A stretch of DNA of 64,000 nucleotides from Tupaia tana. Lineage: Eukaryota; Chordata; Mammalia; Scandentia; Tupaiidae. The notes under the pieces were generated by a model. The model was not told the origin of the DNA, ran no database searches, and saw only the letters and a program-made list of their open reading frames with translations. The stretch lies in NCBI GenBank assembly GCA_026018925.1, contig JAKSZU010000009.1, forward strand, positions 70,110,949-70,174,948. Direction: 5' to 3'. Position numbers and translations under genes: made by a program. Position 1 is the stretch's first letter, and every line of letters begins with the position of its first letter. Below are positions 31,732 to 43,826 of the stretch, piece after piece.

Positions 31732-34700
31732 TTGTAATTGTCTTTTTTTTTTTTTTTTTTTAGATTTTCGTGATTTTCCTTGTAGAGGTCTTTGACTTCT
31801 TTGGTTAGATTTATTCCTAGATATCTTTTGCTTTATTTGGCTATGGTAAACTGGATTATTTTTTTTCAGTTCTACCTCAGCCACCTTGTTGTTACTATGT
31901 AAAAATGTTATAAATTTTAATATGTTGATTTTGTGTCCTGCCACTATATTGTATTCATTCATTACTTCCAAGAGTTTTTCGTGGATACCTTTGTGTCTTC
32001 TATGTATACAATCATCATTTGCAAATAGAGATAATTTTGCCTTTCTTTCCCTATCAAATGCCTTTTATTTTATTCTCTTTTCTGACTGCATTAGCTAGGA
32101 CTTCCAGCTCTATATTGAAAAGGAGTTGAGAAAGTGAGCAGCCTTTTCTTGTGCCAGATTTTACTGGAAAACCTTTCAGCTTTTCCCCACTCAATATGAT
32201 AACTATGGGTTTTTCATAGATGACTTTTACCGTGTGGAGAAATTTACCTTCTATGGTGATTTTGCTGATAGTCTTAATCGTGAAGGGATGTTGTATTTTA
32301 TTGAATGCTTTTTCTGAATCGATTGATGTGATCATATGATTTTTTATCCTTCTTTCTGTTAATACTGTGTATTATCTTTATGATATTGCATATGTTGAAC
32401 CACCCTTGCATCTCTGAAATAAAGTCTACCTGGTTGTGATGTATAATCCTTTTCATATGTTGTTGGATACGATTTGTTATTATCATGTTGAGAACTTTTG
32501 CATCTATGTTCATCAGAAATATTGGTCTATAGTTTTCCTTCCTTGTCATGTCCTTGTCTGTTTTAAAGATAAAGGTAGGTAATCATTTTGAGAGGGTTCC
32601 ATCTTTTCTGATCTTTAGAAATAACTTGAGTAGAATGCAGGTTAACTCTTTAAAAGTTCTGTACAATTCAGAAGTGAAGCCATCAGGACCTGGGCTTTTC
32701 TTTATGGAGAGATCATTTATTACTGATTCAATCTCATTGTTTGTTAAGGGTCTATTCTGACTTTCTATGTCTTCCTGATTCATATTGGTAGATTATATGC
32801 ATTCAGGAATTTGTCCATCTCCTTCATGTTCTCTTGTTTTTTTGGCATATAGTTGGTCATAATATCCTCTAATGATGTTTTGTATTTCTATTGTATCTGC
32901 CATAATATTGCCTGTTTCGTTGCAAATTTGATTTATCTGGTTCCTTTCTGTCTTCTTTATTAGTCTAGCTAATGGTGTGTCAATCTTGTTTATCTTTTCA
33001 AAGGAACACCTTTGCTTTAATTTATTTTCTGTATAGTTTGCTTATTTTCTTTTTCATTAATTTCTGCTGGAATCTTTATTATTTATTTTCTTTGGCATTT
33101 TGTGTATCTTTTTGGTTGTCTTTTTTCCAGTTCTCTGAGGCATGATGTTAAGTTGTCTATTTGCCATCTTTCCATCGTTTTCTCGTGCACAGTAATTGCT
33201 ATGAACTTCCCTGTTATGACTGCTTTTGTGGTTTTTCACATATTATGGAAACTAGGGTTTTCATTATCATTGGTTTCCATGAATCTTTCTATTTCAGTCT
33301 TAATTTCTTCAGTAGTTGCGAAGTCATTCAGAAGTAGGTTATTTAGTTTCCATATGTGTTTATTTTGGTGAATTCTTTCTAAATTAAATATCAATTTTAA
33401 TTCCATCATGATCAGAGAAGATGCTGGATATAGTTTCTATGCCTTTGAATCTGTATAGGTTTATTTTGTGCCCTATGATGTGTTCATCTTCAAAAAGGTT
33501 CCATGTGGGGTGACAAGAATGTTTATTTTGAGGTTTTTGGGTAGAATGTTCTAAAGATGTCTGTCAAGTCCATTTAATTCATGGTATCATTTAGATACTG
33601 TATCTCTTTACTTACTTTTGTCTAGATGATCACTCCAAAGGAGACAGAGGAATATTGAGGTCCCCAGCAAATAGTGTTTTGAAGTCTATCTCTCCTATTA
33701 GATATAGTAGTCTTTGCTTCACATATTTGGGTGTTCCTGAGTTGGACACATATTCATTAGCATTGTATCTTCTTGTTGAATTCATCCTTTTACTACTATA
33801 TAATGCCCTTCTTTGTCTCTTCTTATAGTTTTTGTTTAAAGCATATTTTTTTCTGTAATCATACTTGCAACTCCACCTCTTTTTTTGGTTTCCATTTACA
33901 TGGAATACTTTTTTCAAGTCCTTCACTTTTAGTCTATGTACGGCTTTTATGCATAAGATGCATGTCTTATAGGCAACAGGTAGTGTTTTTTGCTTTTTTA
34001 TCCAATCTGTGTCTCTTGATTAGGGAATTTAATCCATTAACATTCAACATTATTATTGATATTTCGGACTTGTGCGTACCATTAAGTTGGCCATTTTCTT
34101 TTTTTTTTTTTTTTGTTCTCTTATTTCTGTGTATCTCTTTAGCTTTCCTGGTATAGCACTCCCTTCAGAATTTCTTAAAGAGTTTTTAGGGTGTTGGTCA
34201 ATTCTTTCAGTCTTTTTTTTATCTTAGAATGTTTTTTATCTTTGCTTTCCATTTGAAGAAAATTATTGCTGGGTATAGTAATCTTGGTTGGAATTGCTTA
34301 TCTCTTAACACTTCGAATATATCTTCCCATTCTTTTCTTGCTTGCACTGTTTCCACTGAGAGATCTGTTAGTCTAAATGGGATACATTTTGAAAGTAACT
34401 TGTAGTTTTTCTCTTGCCAATTTAAGTATCTTGTCTTTATCTGTGACTTTGGCCACTTTGGCTATGATGTGCCGTGGAGAAGATCTTTTTTTTTTAATTC
34501 TATTCAGGGTCCTTTGTATTTCTTTGGTCTGGATGTCTGAGTGTTTACTAGACTTGGAAAGTTTTCTTCCAGGATTTTGTGGAATAGATTATCAATGCCC
34601 TTAATTTCTTTACTTTTTGAGGTACCAGCTATTCAGATATTTGGACACTTATTGTTATCTATTGTTTCTTGTATATTGTCCTAATTTTTCTGTTTATTTT

Positions 34701-35363
34701 TTCAGTCTTTTTGGTGAGAGGTTTTGTGTTCTACATCCAACATTTGATTTTGTGTATGATCTAATCTGCTTTTAATATTTTTGAAGGAGGTTTTGATTCC
34801 CTGTACTACAGCTTTCCTCTTAATTATTCCCATTTAATTATTTTTTATGGTGTATAATTCTTCTTTCAGATTGTGGAAGGACTTTCTCATCTCCTGGAGC
34901 TCATTGTCTCTTTTGGTTTGTGTCTTCTGGAGTTTGTTGGCTCTTTTCTCTTGCATTTCATGTAGTTTCATCATGATAAATATTCTGAATTCTTCTCTAA
35001 CATTTCCATGAGTTACACTGCACTGTCTATGGATGATGAGGAATTGTTATTCTCTTGGGAGAGAGATATTTTCTTGACTTGTCATATTTCTTGTGCTTCT
35101 TTTGTGGTTTCTGGTCATCTGATAGATTATACATTTCTCCCTAATTTTGGTAGTATTGTCGCTAGAACTGGGTATTCCACTGGCCTCCCAGTTTCTGGAG
35201 AACAGGTTTACCTGGGACTGATCTGCAGGGTTTCAGTCGAGGGAGAAAGTAGGACACACAGAGTGCACCATGTGCTTCAGTAAACTGTGAAGTTTAAAGT
35301 ATTCTTGAGTGGGCAAAAGACAGCTAGAGGTCTAAGTAAGTCTCCTGGAAGAGGTGAGGAGTC

Positions 35364-35600
35364 AGTGGAGTTCCCAAGGCATTCTCTGGTTTCAGTCCTC
35401 ACTGTCATCAGCAGCCACCAATGAGAACGAGCAGGGAGAGCAGGGAAAGATGAGGGCGGGGAGGAAGGGCTCTGTGCTCCTGTAAGTGATGGAGAAAGTG
35501 GAGTTCCCAATGTGATCTCTGGCCTCAGCCCTCAGTGGCTTCAGCTGCCGCAGCTCAGCTGGTACAGGAAAAGATCTCCCATAAGCTTTCTGAATGCTTC
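35364..35600 (-). repeat. Two diverged monomers in an L1 5'UTR
   Basis: 'agtggagttcccaaggcatt' (35364) and 'agtggagttcccaatgtgat' (35497), followed in both by 'tctctgg..tcagtcctca'-like text. Period about 133 bp. Differs in sequence from the monomers at 23613. Confidence 0.7.
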
Positions 35601-35606
35601 TCATAA

Positions 35607-35634
<28 letters not shown>
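35607..35634. repeat. (CA)n microsatellite
   Basis: About 14 CA units at the outer edge of the L1 5'UTR. Confidence 0.95.
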
Positions 35635-35637
<3 letters not shown>

Positions 35638-35640
35638 CAC

Positions 35641-36097
35641 ACTCACACAGCTCAGCTACCTATTGAAGCTATATCTCAACACATGATAACTACATTGATT
35701 TTAGAAAGATTACTGACATTTTATCCAGACTGGTTTCTTTCTGTATTTAGAGTTTTGCTAAATATGATATTGCACTGAGTAAAGAAGAGGAAAGATGTTT
35801 AATTTCCAGCCTATCATATTTCCTTTTGACATTCTTATCAGACACAGTATCTCTTGAAGTCTAGAGTCTATATCCATGTCTCTGTGTCAGGTAACTGAGC
35901 AAGCAGTTTTAACTTAAAAAAATTAAGAAATAAAAACAAGCAAACGAACAAACAAAAAACAACTCTTTCCTGGCTTATTGTATACATGTACTTAAAAATG
36001 TAAACTTCAGAAAGATGCACAGACATTGTGCTATTTAAAAAACATTTTTTAATCTCTTGATTTTTCTAGCTCTTCTTCTTTTGCCTTCCATGACTAC
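35641..36097. other. Unassigned sequence
   Basis: No gene or recognised repeat; ends in an A-rich (AACAAAC)-like tract near 35930-35960. Confidence 0.5.
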
Positions 36098-36592
36098 CCA
36101 AGTTAGTAGGGTAATGATTAAGATTGTAGGCTAAAAAACATGCACAGGAATTTACAACAATGTGTGTGACCTTTGGTACCAACTTTGAATAATACTGTGT
36201 GTATGCACTGGGCACCTGTGCGTGCATGCCCAAGATCCCAAGAGGAGAATGGAGGAGAAGGGATTGTGGCATGTCCATGCCCCTTGGGGGGAGGTGATTT
36301 CTTGCTTTCTGTCTCTCTGTCTCTCTCTGTCTTTCGGGCAAGTGCATGCACCCTATAGTAAAAAAACCTCTCCTCCCCAAAAAATAAGAATATTGTGTGT
36401 ATGACTTTGGGTGATTGAGATGGGGTAAGACAACGAATAGACAATAGCTGCATATATGCTCTACCAAGTAAAATATTATATACTATCAAATGATAATAAA
36501 TTGTAAGGTTTTAGTAAATAGTAAGGCAAGGTGCTTAGAACAGTATCTGGTACTTTGTAAGTACTCACTTGATGTTAGCAATTATTATTACT
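36098..36592 (+). mobile_element. MIR element split by a SINE
   Basis: 5' part 'gggtaatgattaagattgtagg..tgtgtgacctttgg' matches the MIR tRNA-related and core region. The 3' part 'ggtgcttagaacagtatctgg..gtaagtactcact' matches the MIR 3' end. MIRs are pan-mammalian ancient SINEs. The region 36593-36838 after it is unassigned. Confidence 0.75.
36208..36384 (+). mobile_element. 5'-truncated SINE with target duplication
   Basis: Starts inside the body ('gggcacctgtgcgtgcatgcc') and is complete to the 3' tail. Duplication aataatactgtgtgtatg / agaatattgtgtgtatg shows it inserted already truncated. Confidence 0.85.
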
Positions 36593-36856
36593 GGTTCCTT
36601 AAAACTAGAAGAGAATAAAAGAAATCTTTATGGAGAAGAAGTAGATATTGGAAAAACTGACTCATAATTCAATAATATAGATACCACATTACTATCATTG
36701 TAGTTTCACTCTTATGACCTTGACAAAACAACTTTAAGTCAGTAATATACAGTGACTCAAGAGGAAGGTAATACTTATTCAGACAACCATATCTTTCCAT
36801 GGTAAGTGAATATACTGGGTACCAAACAGATCTTCTTCACATCTGTATCTTTTTTT

Positions 36857-37562
36857 AAAAAATTTTTATATATATTCAATCACATTATTTAGCTTACAAA
36901 GTGAACATTTCAATATGTGAACATTTTTTCCCAGTCCAGTTGATCAAAATATCTTCAACAGATAACACCACACGTCCCCATCCCGTCAATGCTCTGCCTC
37001 TGTATCCCTCCTCCAAATATCCTTCCTTAGGTCCCACTTCTCCATACACACGACACCTAGCATTAACCCCCATCTCTTGTGTTTGTACAAGCTTAGGTCA
37101 ATCAGTTTCAGTCATAGAGCGCAGATACTCGGTATATATTAAGTGGTGACATACAATGTCTCTCCTTCATGGCCTGGCTTGCTTCACTCAGCAGTAAATC
37201 TTCCATATTCTTCCAATTTCTGTCAAAAGCCAGGGTTTTGTTGGTTTTTATAACTGAATAGTATTCCATAGAGTATATGTGCCACAGTTTATCAATCCAT
37301 TCATTCATACGGGGGGCATTTTGGTTGGTTCCATGTCTTAGCAATCATGAATAGTGCTGCAATAAACATGGATGTGTAAGCACTTTTCCAATGAAGAATT
37401 CTCCTGTCCTTTGGGTAGATACCAAGGAGTGGGATTGCTGGATTATAAGTGTTGGCGGGGGTGTGGTGGAAGGGAAACTCTTTTACATTGCTGGTGGGAG
37501 TGTAAATTGGTCCAGCCATTGTGGAGAACAATTTGGAGATTCCTCAAAAATCTACAAATAGA
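36857..37562 (-). mobile_element. 5'-inverted (twin-primed) L1 insertion
   Basis: Minus-strand L1 3'UTR and ORF2 end (36857 to about 37447), then a plus-oriented piece (about 37448-37562, 'agtgttggcgggggtgtgg' to 'ctacaaatagaac') that precedes it in L1 order, with about 8-9 bp lost at the junction. A perfect 17-bp duplication, acatctgtatctttttt, lies at 36839-36855 and 37563-37579. Textbook twin-priming structure. ORF2 C-terminal residues [19 protein letters not shown] are readable at 37310-37220. Confidence 0.93.
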
Positions 37563-37579
37563 ACATCTGTATCTTTTTT

Positions 37580-38854
37580 GACCTCAGAACTACTTCCTAG
37601 CCCTTGTAATATCCCTCTACCTTTCATGAGGAACTAAATGCATCTGCACAGACCTATGTGAATCAAACTTAAAGCACAAATCCTGTGCAGAAGGCCCAAC
37701 TTATTTTATTTATTCCATTCTAAGCTCAGTAGGGGATGTCATTTTATTTTATCAACAAAAAAAACAAAGCACACAATAGGTTCTCCTGTCTATTAAAACT
37801 CAATTTTGTTGATGATTAGCAAGTTGAAACCTCTGAACAGCTATTCAGTTTTTAATTTTTTGATAAAATCTTTAAGAGACTGATTTACAAAACTCTCTGG
37901 AATATTATTACTGAAATTTCCCAAAATCTCTATGGACAATTTCTTTATAAAGCATTTTGAGTAAACGTATCTCTGACGATGCACCATAATCAAACTGAAA
38001 AATGGTAATAAATGGTGTTTACCCCAGAATGTGGTTGTTTTGTTTTTCATCTAAGAATCCCACATAGAAACAATGTATAGTATTCCTAGGTCAGTAGTCA
38101 GTTTTGGTTGTAAAATTTCAGCATTGATTCTAGGGCACAAAAGGGAAAAGAAAAAAGTAAAATAAGAAGAAACATGCTAAATGTCTAAATTCAGTGGCTT
38201 TCTAAACATCAACCACACAGCTTAAATAAAAAGAGAATGCTCTAGGATAACTTCTTAAAAAGGAATTAACGATTCTCCTCTGAAATTGTTATTAACCCCT
38301 TGACAGCTAGTTAATTAGCCCAATACCAAGTGGGGCTGATAATAACTGATCTAACAGAATTTCTTGAAGGAAAGTTTACCTGCAGAGAAACAAAAATACA
38401 GTAATTATTTCCTTGTTATCTATTATTATAATGTAACCTCAAGTTGCAGAATGAAGGAAGGTGGATTCCTAACAAAGCTCTATTCTCCCATCAGGGTTTA
38501 TTGACAGTAATCAGGAGTCTGTGTAGGAAAAGGGTTTGGCCCAAGAGCCTCCAAAGCAATTTCCCGATTTACACTGCAAGTTTAAACAAAAGGAAAAATC
38601 TTTAGAGTAATAGAATTGGGAGAAATATGTACATGTCTGTATCTGGCATGTAAAAGATTTATGTACAAGACATTTTAATTAAGTTCATAAAAGAAATTTG
38701 ATCTCTTCTTAGTTGGGAGCATGGCTGAATGAAAGGGGCAAGAGCAGGTATGCATTTGTTGCTGCTGACTTTAAGGTGAAAGCATTCAATTTTTCACCAT
38801 CCAGTACCATGTTATCTGTGCTTTTTCATTGTTAGTGTTAATTTTAAGATTCCT
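37580..38854. other. Unique sequence, possible conserved noncoding element
   Basis: No repeat recognised over about 1.3 kb. The part at 38270-38600 has clustered motifs: TGACAGCT (38301-38308, TALE-class site) beside TTAATTAG (38311-38318, homeodomain core), plus ATTGACAGTAATC near 38500. No open frame. The assignment is inference from motif density and lack of repeats. Confidence 0.35.
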
Positions 38855-39149
38855 TTGTCAGGTTAAGAAAGTTCATTTCTCTTTCTGTTTTGCTGAGTAT
38901 TTTTTATCATAAAAGGTATTGCATGTTTTCAAATGTGTTTTTTTTTTTTAATTTTTTTCCTGTGATGACATGAGGTTTTTGACTTTAATTCTATTGACTA
39001 CTTTTTCATGTTGAACCAAACTTATGTTACCACGATAGCTCTCACTTGGTTGTGGTGTATCACCCTTTCTGTATATACTAGGCTTGTTTTATTTGTATTT
39101 TATTGAGGATATTTGTATTTATAATCATAAAAGTTACTGATCCATGGGT

Positions 39150-39412
39150 TTTTTTTATTTTTTTTTATTTTCATGTTGCCATAGGGCATGGGCACTCACT
39201 GAAGAAAGACAGAGAGAAAGAAAGTAAAAAATCACTACCCCCAGGGGGATGGCCATGCTGTAAACACTTCTCCTCTATTCTCCTCTTGGGATTTTGGACA
39301 CACACCCATGTACATGCACCAGGCATGATTTTCAAGTCACAGGTCTGGAATTTAAATCATTGTTTTCTGTGTGAGATTCCAGTGCCTTAACCACCATGCA
39401 CCTTTTGGCCCC
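39150..39412 (-). mobile_element. tRNA-derived SINE, old copy
   Basis: 'gttgccatagggcatgggcac' to 'accatgcaccttttggcccc'; decayed CpGs. Abuts the (TG)n tract. Confidence 0.82.
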
Positions 39413-39415
39413 ATG

Positions 39416-39418
<3 letters not shown>

Positions 39419-39457
<39 letters not shown>
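39419..39457. repeat. (TG)n microsatellite
   Basis: About 19 TG units directly after the SINE head. Confidence 0.96.
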
Positions 39458-39964
39458 CGGAGGTGTCTAGCTTTTGTACCATGGAAATGGTGTCTTAGTA
39501 GAATGAAATAAAATATATTCTTTTCTGTTTTTTTTTTTAATTACTGAGAAGAATTGATATTAATATCTTTAAGTGTTAGCATTTGCGAGTGAAAACTGGG
39601 CCTGGGACTTTCATTGTCATAAGTTTTAAAATGACTAATTTCATCTCTTCATTTGTTAAAGACCTTACAGATTTTCCATTACTCCTTAGTCAGATTTTGA
39701 ATCTATGTCTTTCTAGAAATTGTTCCATTATATCTAAGTTATCTCATTACTTGTCATGCAGCTTTTTATAATATTCCCATATGATCCTTTTACATTTTTA
39801 AGGTCATTAGCAATGCCCCATTCTTTGTTTCCTGGTTTTAGTAATTCTTTTGCTAAGAATTTATTGATTTTATTGATCTTTCAAATAAACCAAGCTTTGA
39901 TTTTATTAATTTATTAACTTATTTTTAATTTTAATTTTTCTTTTTTTAACTTTCATTTTTTTTC

Positions 39965-40712
39965 TCTTTAAATTTATTTATTTTTTACATTAATTCACTA
40001 TACATCATTACAGCATACAAATGAATTTTCCATCCAAAATACACTGTGTATTGGCTCAATAAAGACATCAACATACATGTTTTCACCAAATAATTTTCCA
40101 ATTCTTATGTCTTATATACTTTGGTTTTTGTTTTGCCATCCTTGATTCCTTAACCCTCACCCTCTGCCTTGTCCCACCCTCCTCCCACATTGTCTCTGGT
40201 ATCCATGGTTGCTTTCTATGCCTTCCCCCCCTCCATTTAATTGATTTGCTAATGAACTTAATTAGTCTAAATATATCCAATAGCTAGCACAGCTGGTATA
40301 TACCTATACATGAACCCAAGTCTGACTTTAGGCATAAACCCCAGTGAGTAGAATGAACATATTATAAAGTAGTACCCAGCTGGGGCTATATAGTTTACTG
40401 CAGTCATCAAATATGAATTTTTTAAAAAATTTCGATATGAGCAGTTTTACCATTTTTTTTCTCCTGCAACTTTTTTTTTTAATTACTTAACATTCATTCC
40501 CTGAGCATCATCACAATGTACTAAATGTGGTTTCCCATCTATAATAAACTGCATAGTGGCTTAATCATGCATGTTATCATCAATAATATTCCATTTCTAC
40601 TTTCATACACATGTATACGTATATATGTTTTTTACCTGATGTTTGACCCTCTGCCCTTTTCCACTCTCTTATTACACTATCTCTGCTATATACAGTTGTC
40701 TTCCATTCCTTT
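39965..40712 (-). repeat. Dimeric repeat, probable L1 3'UTR, copy 1
   Basis: Half one (39985-40430) and half two (40470-40712) resemble each other: '..catcattacagcatacaaa..ttttccatcc' against '..catcatcacaatgtactaaa..tttcccatct', then 'ggctcaat/ggcttaat' and a C/T-rich 'ctctgcc..tcccac..ttg/tctctg' block. Also similar to the reversed L1 3'UTR at 30780-30950. A second copy is at 52993. Confidence 0.7.
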
Positions 40713-40957
40713 TCTTTAGAGTACATGTGCTTGCCAAAGAGAGAGAAAGATAGACAGAGAAAAAAAGTGATAAAGCAACCTCCCCAAGAGGGGATGGCCA
40801 TGCCACAGTCCCTTCTACATTGTCTTCTCAGGGTTTTAGGCATGCATGTACATATGCTTGGCATGTTTTTCAAGCCATTTGGTCCAGGACTTGAACCACA
40901 CAGTCAGCCAGTGTGGAATCCAGCTGCTTTAACCATCATACCACCAGCTGGACCTGT
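40713..40957 (-). mobile_element. tRNA-derived SINE
   Basis: 'gagtacatgtgcttgcc' tail side to 'taccaccagctggacc' head complement; decayed. Confidence 0.82.
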
Positions 40958-41030
40958 CACATTTAATTTCTAAATTAATCTGGGTAGAATTGACAATTGA
41001 GTCTCTCTCTCCCGCTCTCTCTCTCTCTCT

Positions 41031-41255
41031 TTTAAGAGATTTTTGCTTTAGGGCATGTGCACTTGCTGGAGAGAGGGACAGAAACAGTGAGAGGAGAAGT
41101 GAGAAATCATCCCCAGGGCATGGCCATGCCACAATCCCGTCTTCGTTCTCTTCCCATGATCTTGGGCGCACACGCACATGTGCCCAGTATGCTTTTCAAG
41201 CCTCCAGGTCTAGGACTCAAACTACTGTTGGTCATATGGAAGTCTTGAGATCTAA
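41031..41255 (-). mobile_element. tRNA-derived SINE, 5' end degraded
   Basis: 'aagagatttttgctttagggc' through B-box complement 'actcaaactactg'; the head complement fades at 'gatctaactc'. A (CT)n tract at 41000-41030 precedes it. Confidence 0.78.
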
Positions 41256-41989
41256 CTCAATCAAAGAACACAGGATTTCTTTCCATTTTTTTGTATCACA
41301 TGCAATTTCATTTTCCAGTTTTTCATAGTTTTCTTTGTAAATGTCTTTCATGACTTTGTTTAAGTTATTCCTAAGTATTCCATTTATTTTTTTTTTTTGT
41401 GGCTATTGTAAATGGAATTTCTTCTTTCAATTATGTGTGCCTCAAGCTATTCATTACTGGTGTACCAAAACTCTATATTTTTGTATATTGATTTTAAATC
41501 CTGCCACTTTACCAAATTCATGTGTCACTTCTAGGAATTTTTCATTGATTCTTCTCTCTTTTTTTCATGTATATTATCATGTCACGCAATTAGAGATAAT
41601 TTCACATCTTCTTTTCCTGTTCAAATGCCTTTTATTTTACTCTTTAGTCTCATACTTTGAATAGTACTTCTGGTACTATGTTAAGAAGGAATGGAAAAAG
41701 TGGACAACTTTGTCTAATTTCAGGTTTTACCAGGAAAGCTTTCATCTTTCCCCCCACTTAGTATGATACTAGCTATGGGTTGGCATAGACGGCTTTTATT
41801 GTGTTGAGAAATGTACTTTCTAGACCTATTTTGTTGAGAGTTTTAATCAAGAAGAGATGTTATATTTTATCAAATGCTTTTTCTATATCAGTTAATACAA
41901 TCATGTGGTATTTAACTTCTGTTAGGATGAATTATTACATTTATTGTTTTGAATATATTGAACCATCTTTACATTCCTGAAATAGAACT

Positions 41990-42051
41990 TACCTGGTCAT
42001 GGTATATAATCTTTAATGTGCCTACCTGGTCATGGTGTATCTTTAATGTGC
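41990..42051. repeat. Short tandem duplication in L1
   Basis: 'tacctggtcatgg..tctttaatgtgc' occurs twice in a row (41990-42021, 42023-42051), the second copy 3 bp shorter. Confidence 0.85.
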
Positions 42052-42693
42052 TCTTTAATTTCCTATTATTTGATTGAGGATTTTTGTATCAGTATTCACT
42101 ACGGATCTTGGTCTGTAGTTTTCTTTCTTTTTGTTTTTTTTGTTATGTCTTCATCTGCTTTTGGTATCAAGACAATGGAGACTTCATAGTTGGGGAAGGA
42201 TTTTTCCTTTTGGCTCTTTAGAAATTATTTGAAGAGAAGTGGGGGGTAATCTCTTCTTTAAATGTTTTGTAGAATTCAGAAGTAAAGACATTGGGATCTG
42301 GTTTTATCATTATTGGAGGCTATTTGTTACTGATTTGATATCTTTGCTTGTTATTTGTGTATTCAGGCTATCTATTTTTTCCTGTTTCAACCTGGGTATA
42401 TTTTATTCAGAAATTTGTCCATCTCATCTATTTTGTTGGCATGTAGTCACTTATAATATTTTCTCATGATCTTCTATATTTCTGTGATATCTGTTATACT
42501 ATTGCCTGTTTCATTACTGATTTTATTTATCCAGCTTCTTTCTGTGCTTTTCTTTGTTAGTCTAGTCAATAATTTTCATTTTGCTTATCCTCTCAAAATA
42601 AATAACCTTTTGTTTCCTTTTATTGGTATTCTTTTATTCTCAATTTCATTTATTTGTGTTATAGTCTATATTATTGCTTTTTTATCTTATATT

Positions 42694-42945
42694 TTTAAGA
42701 GGTTTTTGCTTTAGGGTGTGTACACTAGCCAAAGAGAAACAGAAACAGCAGAGACAGTGAGATGTAAAGTGAGAAATCAGCCCCCAGGGGAGATGGCCAC
42801 ACTGCAATCCCTTGTTCTCCATTCTCCTCCTAAGATCTTGGACATGCACACACATGTCCATGGTGTGATTTTCAAGTCATCAAGTCCAGGACTCAAATCG
42901 TGGCCAACCATTTGGGATGTAACATAAATGCCAACTGCTGGCCCA
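42694..42945 (-). mobile_element. tRNA-derived SINE
   Basis: 'taagaggtttttgctttaggg' to 'atgccaactgctggccc', inside L1. Confidence 0.87.
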
Positions 42946-43055
42946 TTGGTGGTTGTTTTTTGTTGCTTTTCCAGTTTCCAGAGATAGGTTGTTAGGTTAT
43001 TTATTTGCCTTTTCTCTTTTTATTTTGTGAGCAGTACTTGCTATGGATTTCTCTT

Positions 43056-43327
43056 TATTTATTTATTTGGAGACGTTTTTGCTATAGGGCACGTGTGCGC
43101 GCCAGAAAGACAGAGAAACAGAGAGAGAGAGAGAAAGAGAGAAACCATGAGGTGGGAGAGGGAATGGCCATGCCGCCATCCCATCTCCACCATTCTCCTC
43201 TCGGGATCTTGGGCACACACGCACACACACCTGGAGTGAGTTTAAGACACTGGGTCTGGGACTCAAACCGCAGTAGTCTACTACATGAAAGTCCAGCGAC
43301 ATAGCCATTATGCCAACTGCTGGTACC
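43056..43327 (-). mobile_element. tRNA-derived SINE with GA-expanded tail
   Basis: 'agacgtttttgctatagggc' to 'gccaactgctggtacc'. Duplication tggatttctct / tggatttccct. The GAGA part of the tail is expanded. Confidence 0.9.
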
Positions 43328-43576
43328 TGGATTTCCCTCCTAAGATTGCTTTCACTGTTTCCCAATATTATGGAGCATGACACATTCATGCATTCATTAT
43401 CATTGATTTTTATGGATCTTTTCATTTCAGTCATTATTTCTTTATTAGTTTTAAAGCTGTTCAGGAATAAATTATTTATTTTCCATACTTTGTGTATTTT
43501 TGAGAACTCTGTTTAATTTCAAGTTTAAATCTCCTGTAGTATGAAAAATATGCTAGATATAGTTTCTATGCTTTCA

Positions 43577-43826
43577 ATTTTTTTTTTTCTATAGGGCACG
43601 TGCACGCGCCAGAAAGACGGAGAGAGACAGAAAGACAGAAAGTGAGAAATCACCCCCCAGGGGGGATGGCCACGCTGCAATCCCTTCTCCTCCATTCTCA
43701 TCTCGGGATCTTGGGCACGCACGCACACGTGCCTGGCATGAGTTTAAGCCACTGGGTCCGAGACTCGAACAAAGTTTGACTAAATGGGAGCCCAGTGACA
43801 TAACCATTATGCTAACTACTGGTCCC
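43577..43826 (-). mobile_element. tRNA-derived SINE
   Basis: 'ctatagggcacgtgcacgcgcc' to 'gctaactactggtccc'. Duplication atgctttcaattt / atgctttcaaattt. Confidence 0.92.

Larger units (their letters stand above)
30695..35640 (-). mobile_element. L1, near-complete with internal deletion
   Basis: On the minus strand: 5'UTR with tandem monomers (35640-35150), ORF1 (about 35060-34240), endonuclease, RT and 3'UTR (about 31015-30695). At about 31018 the text jumps from 'taagtggagacatac' (3'UTR side) to 'gtgctttgggggtctt' (ORF2). About 0.85 kb including the Cys-rich C-terminal region is therefore lost. Frames are broken; the longest pieces are 80-105 codons. One SINE interrupts it. Confidence 0.85.
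38855..39945 (-). mobile_element. Old L1M element, RT region (left part)
   Basis: Reverse RT sequence: 'tttgctgagtattttttatcat', 'catgttgaaccaaacttatg', 'cacttggttgtggtgtatcac', 'attgaggatatttgtattt', later 'aattcttttgctaagaattt'. A SINE and a (TG)n tract interrupt it. Its endonuclease side seems to continue at 47685 after a younger L1. Confidence 0.65.
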
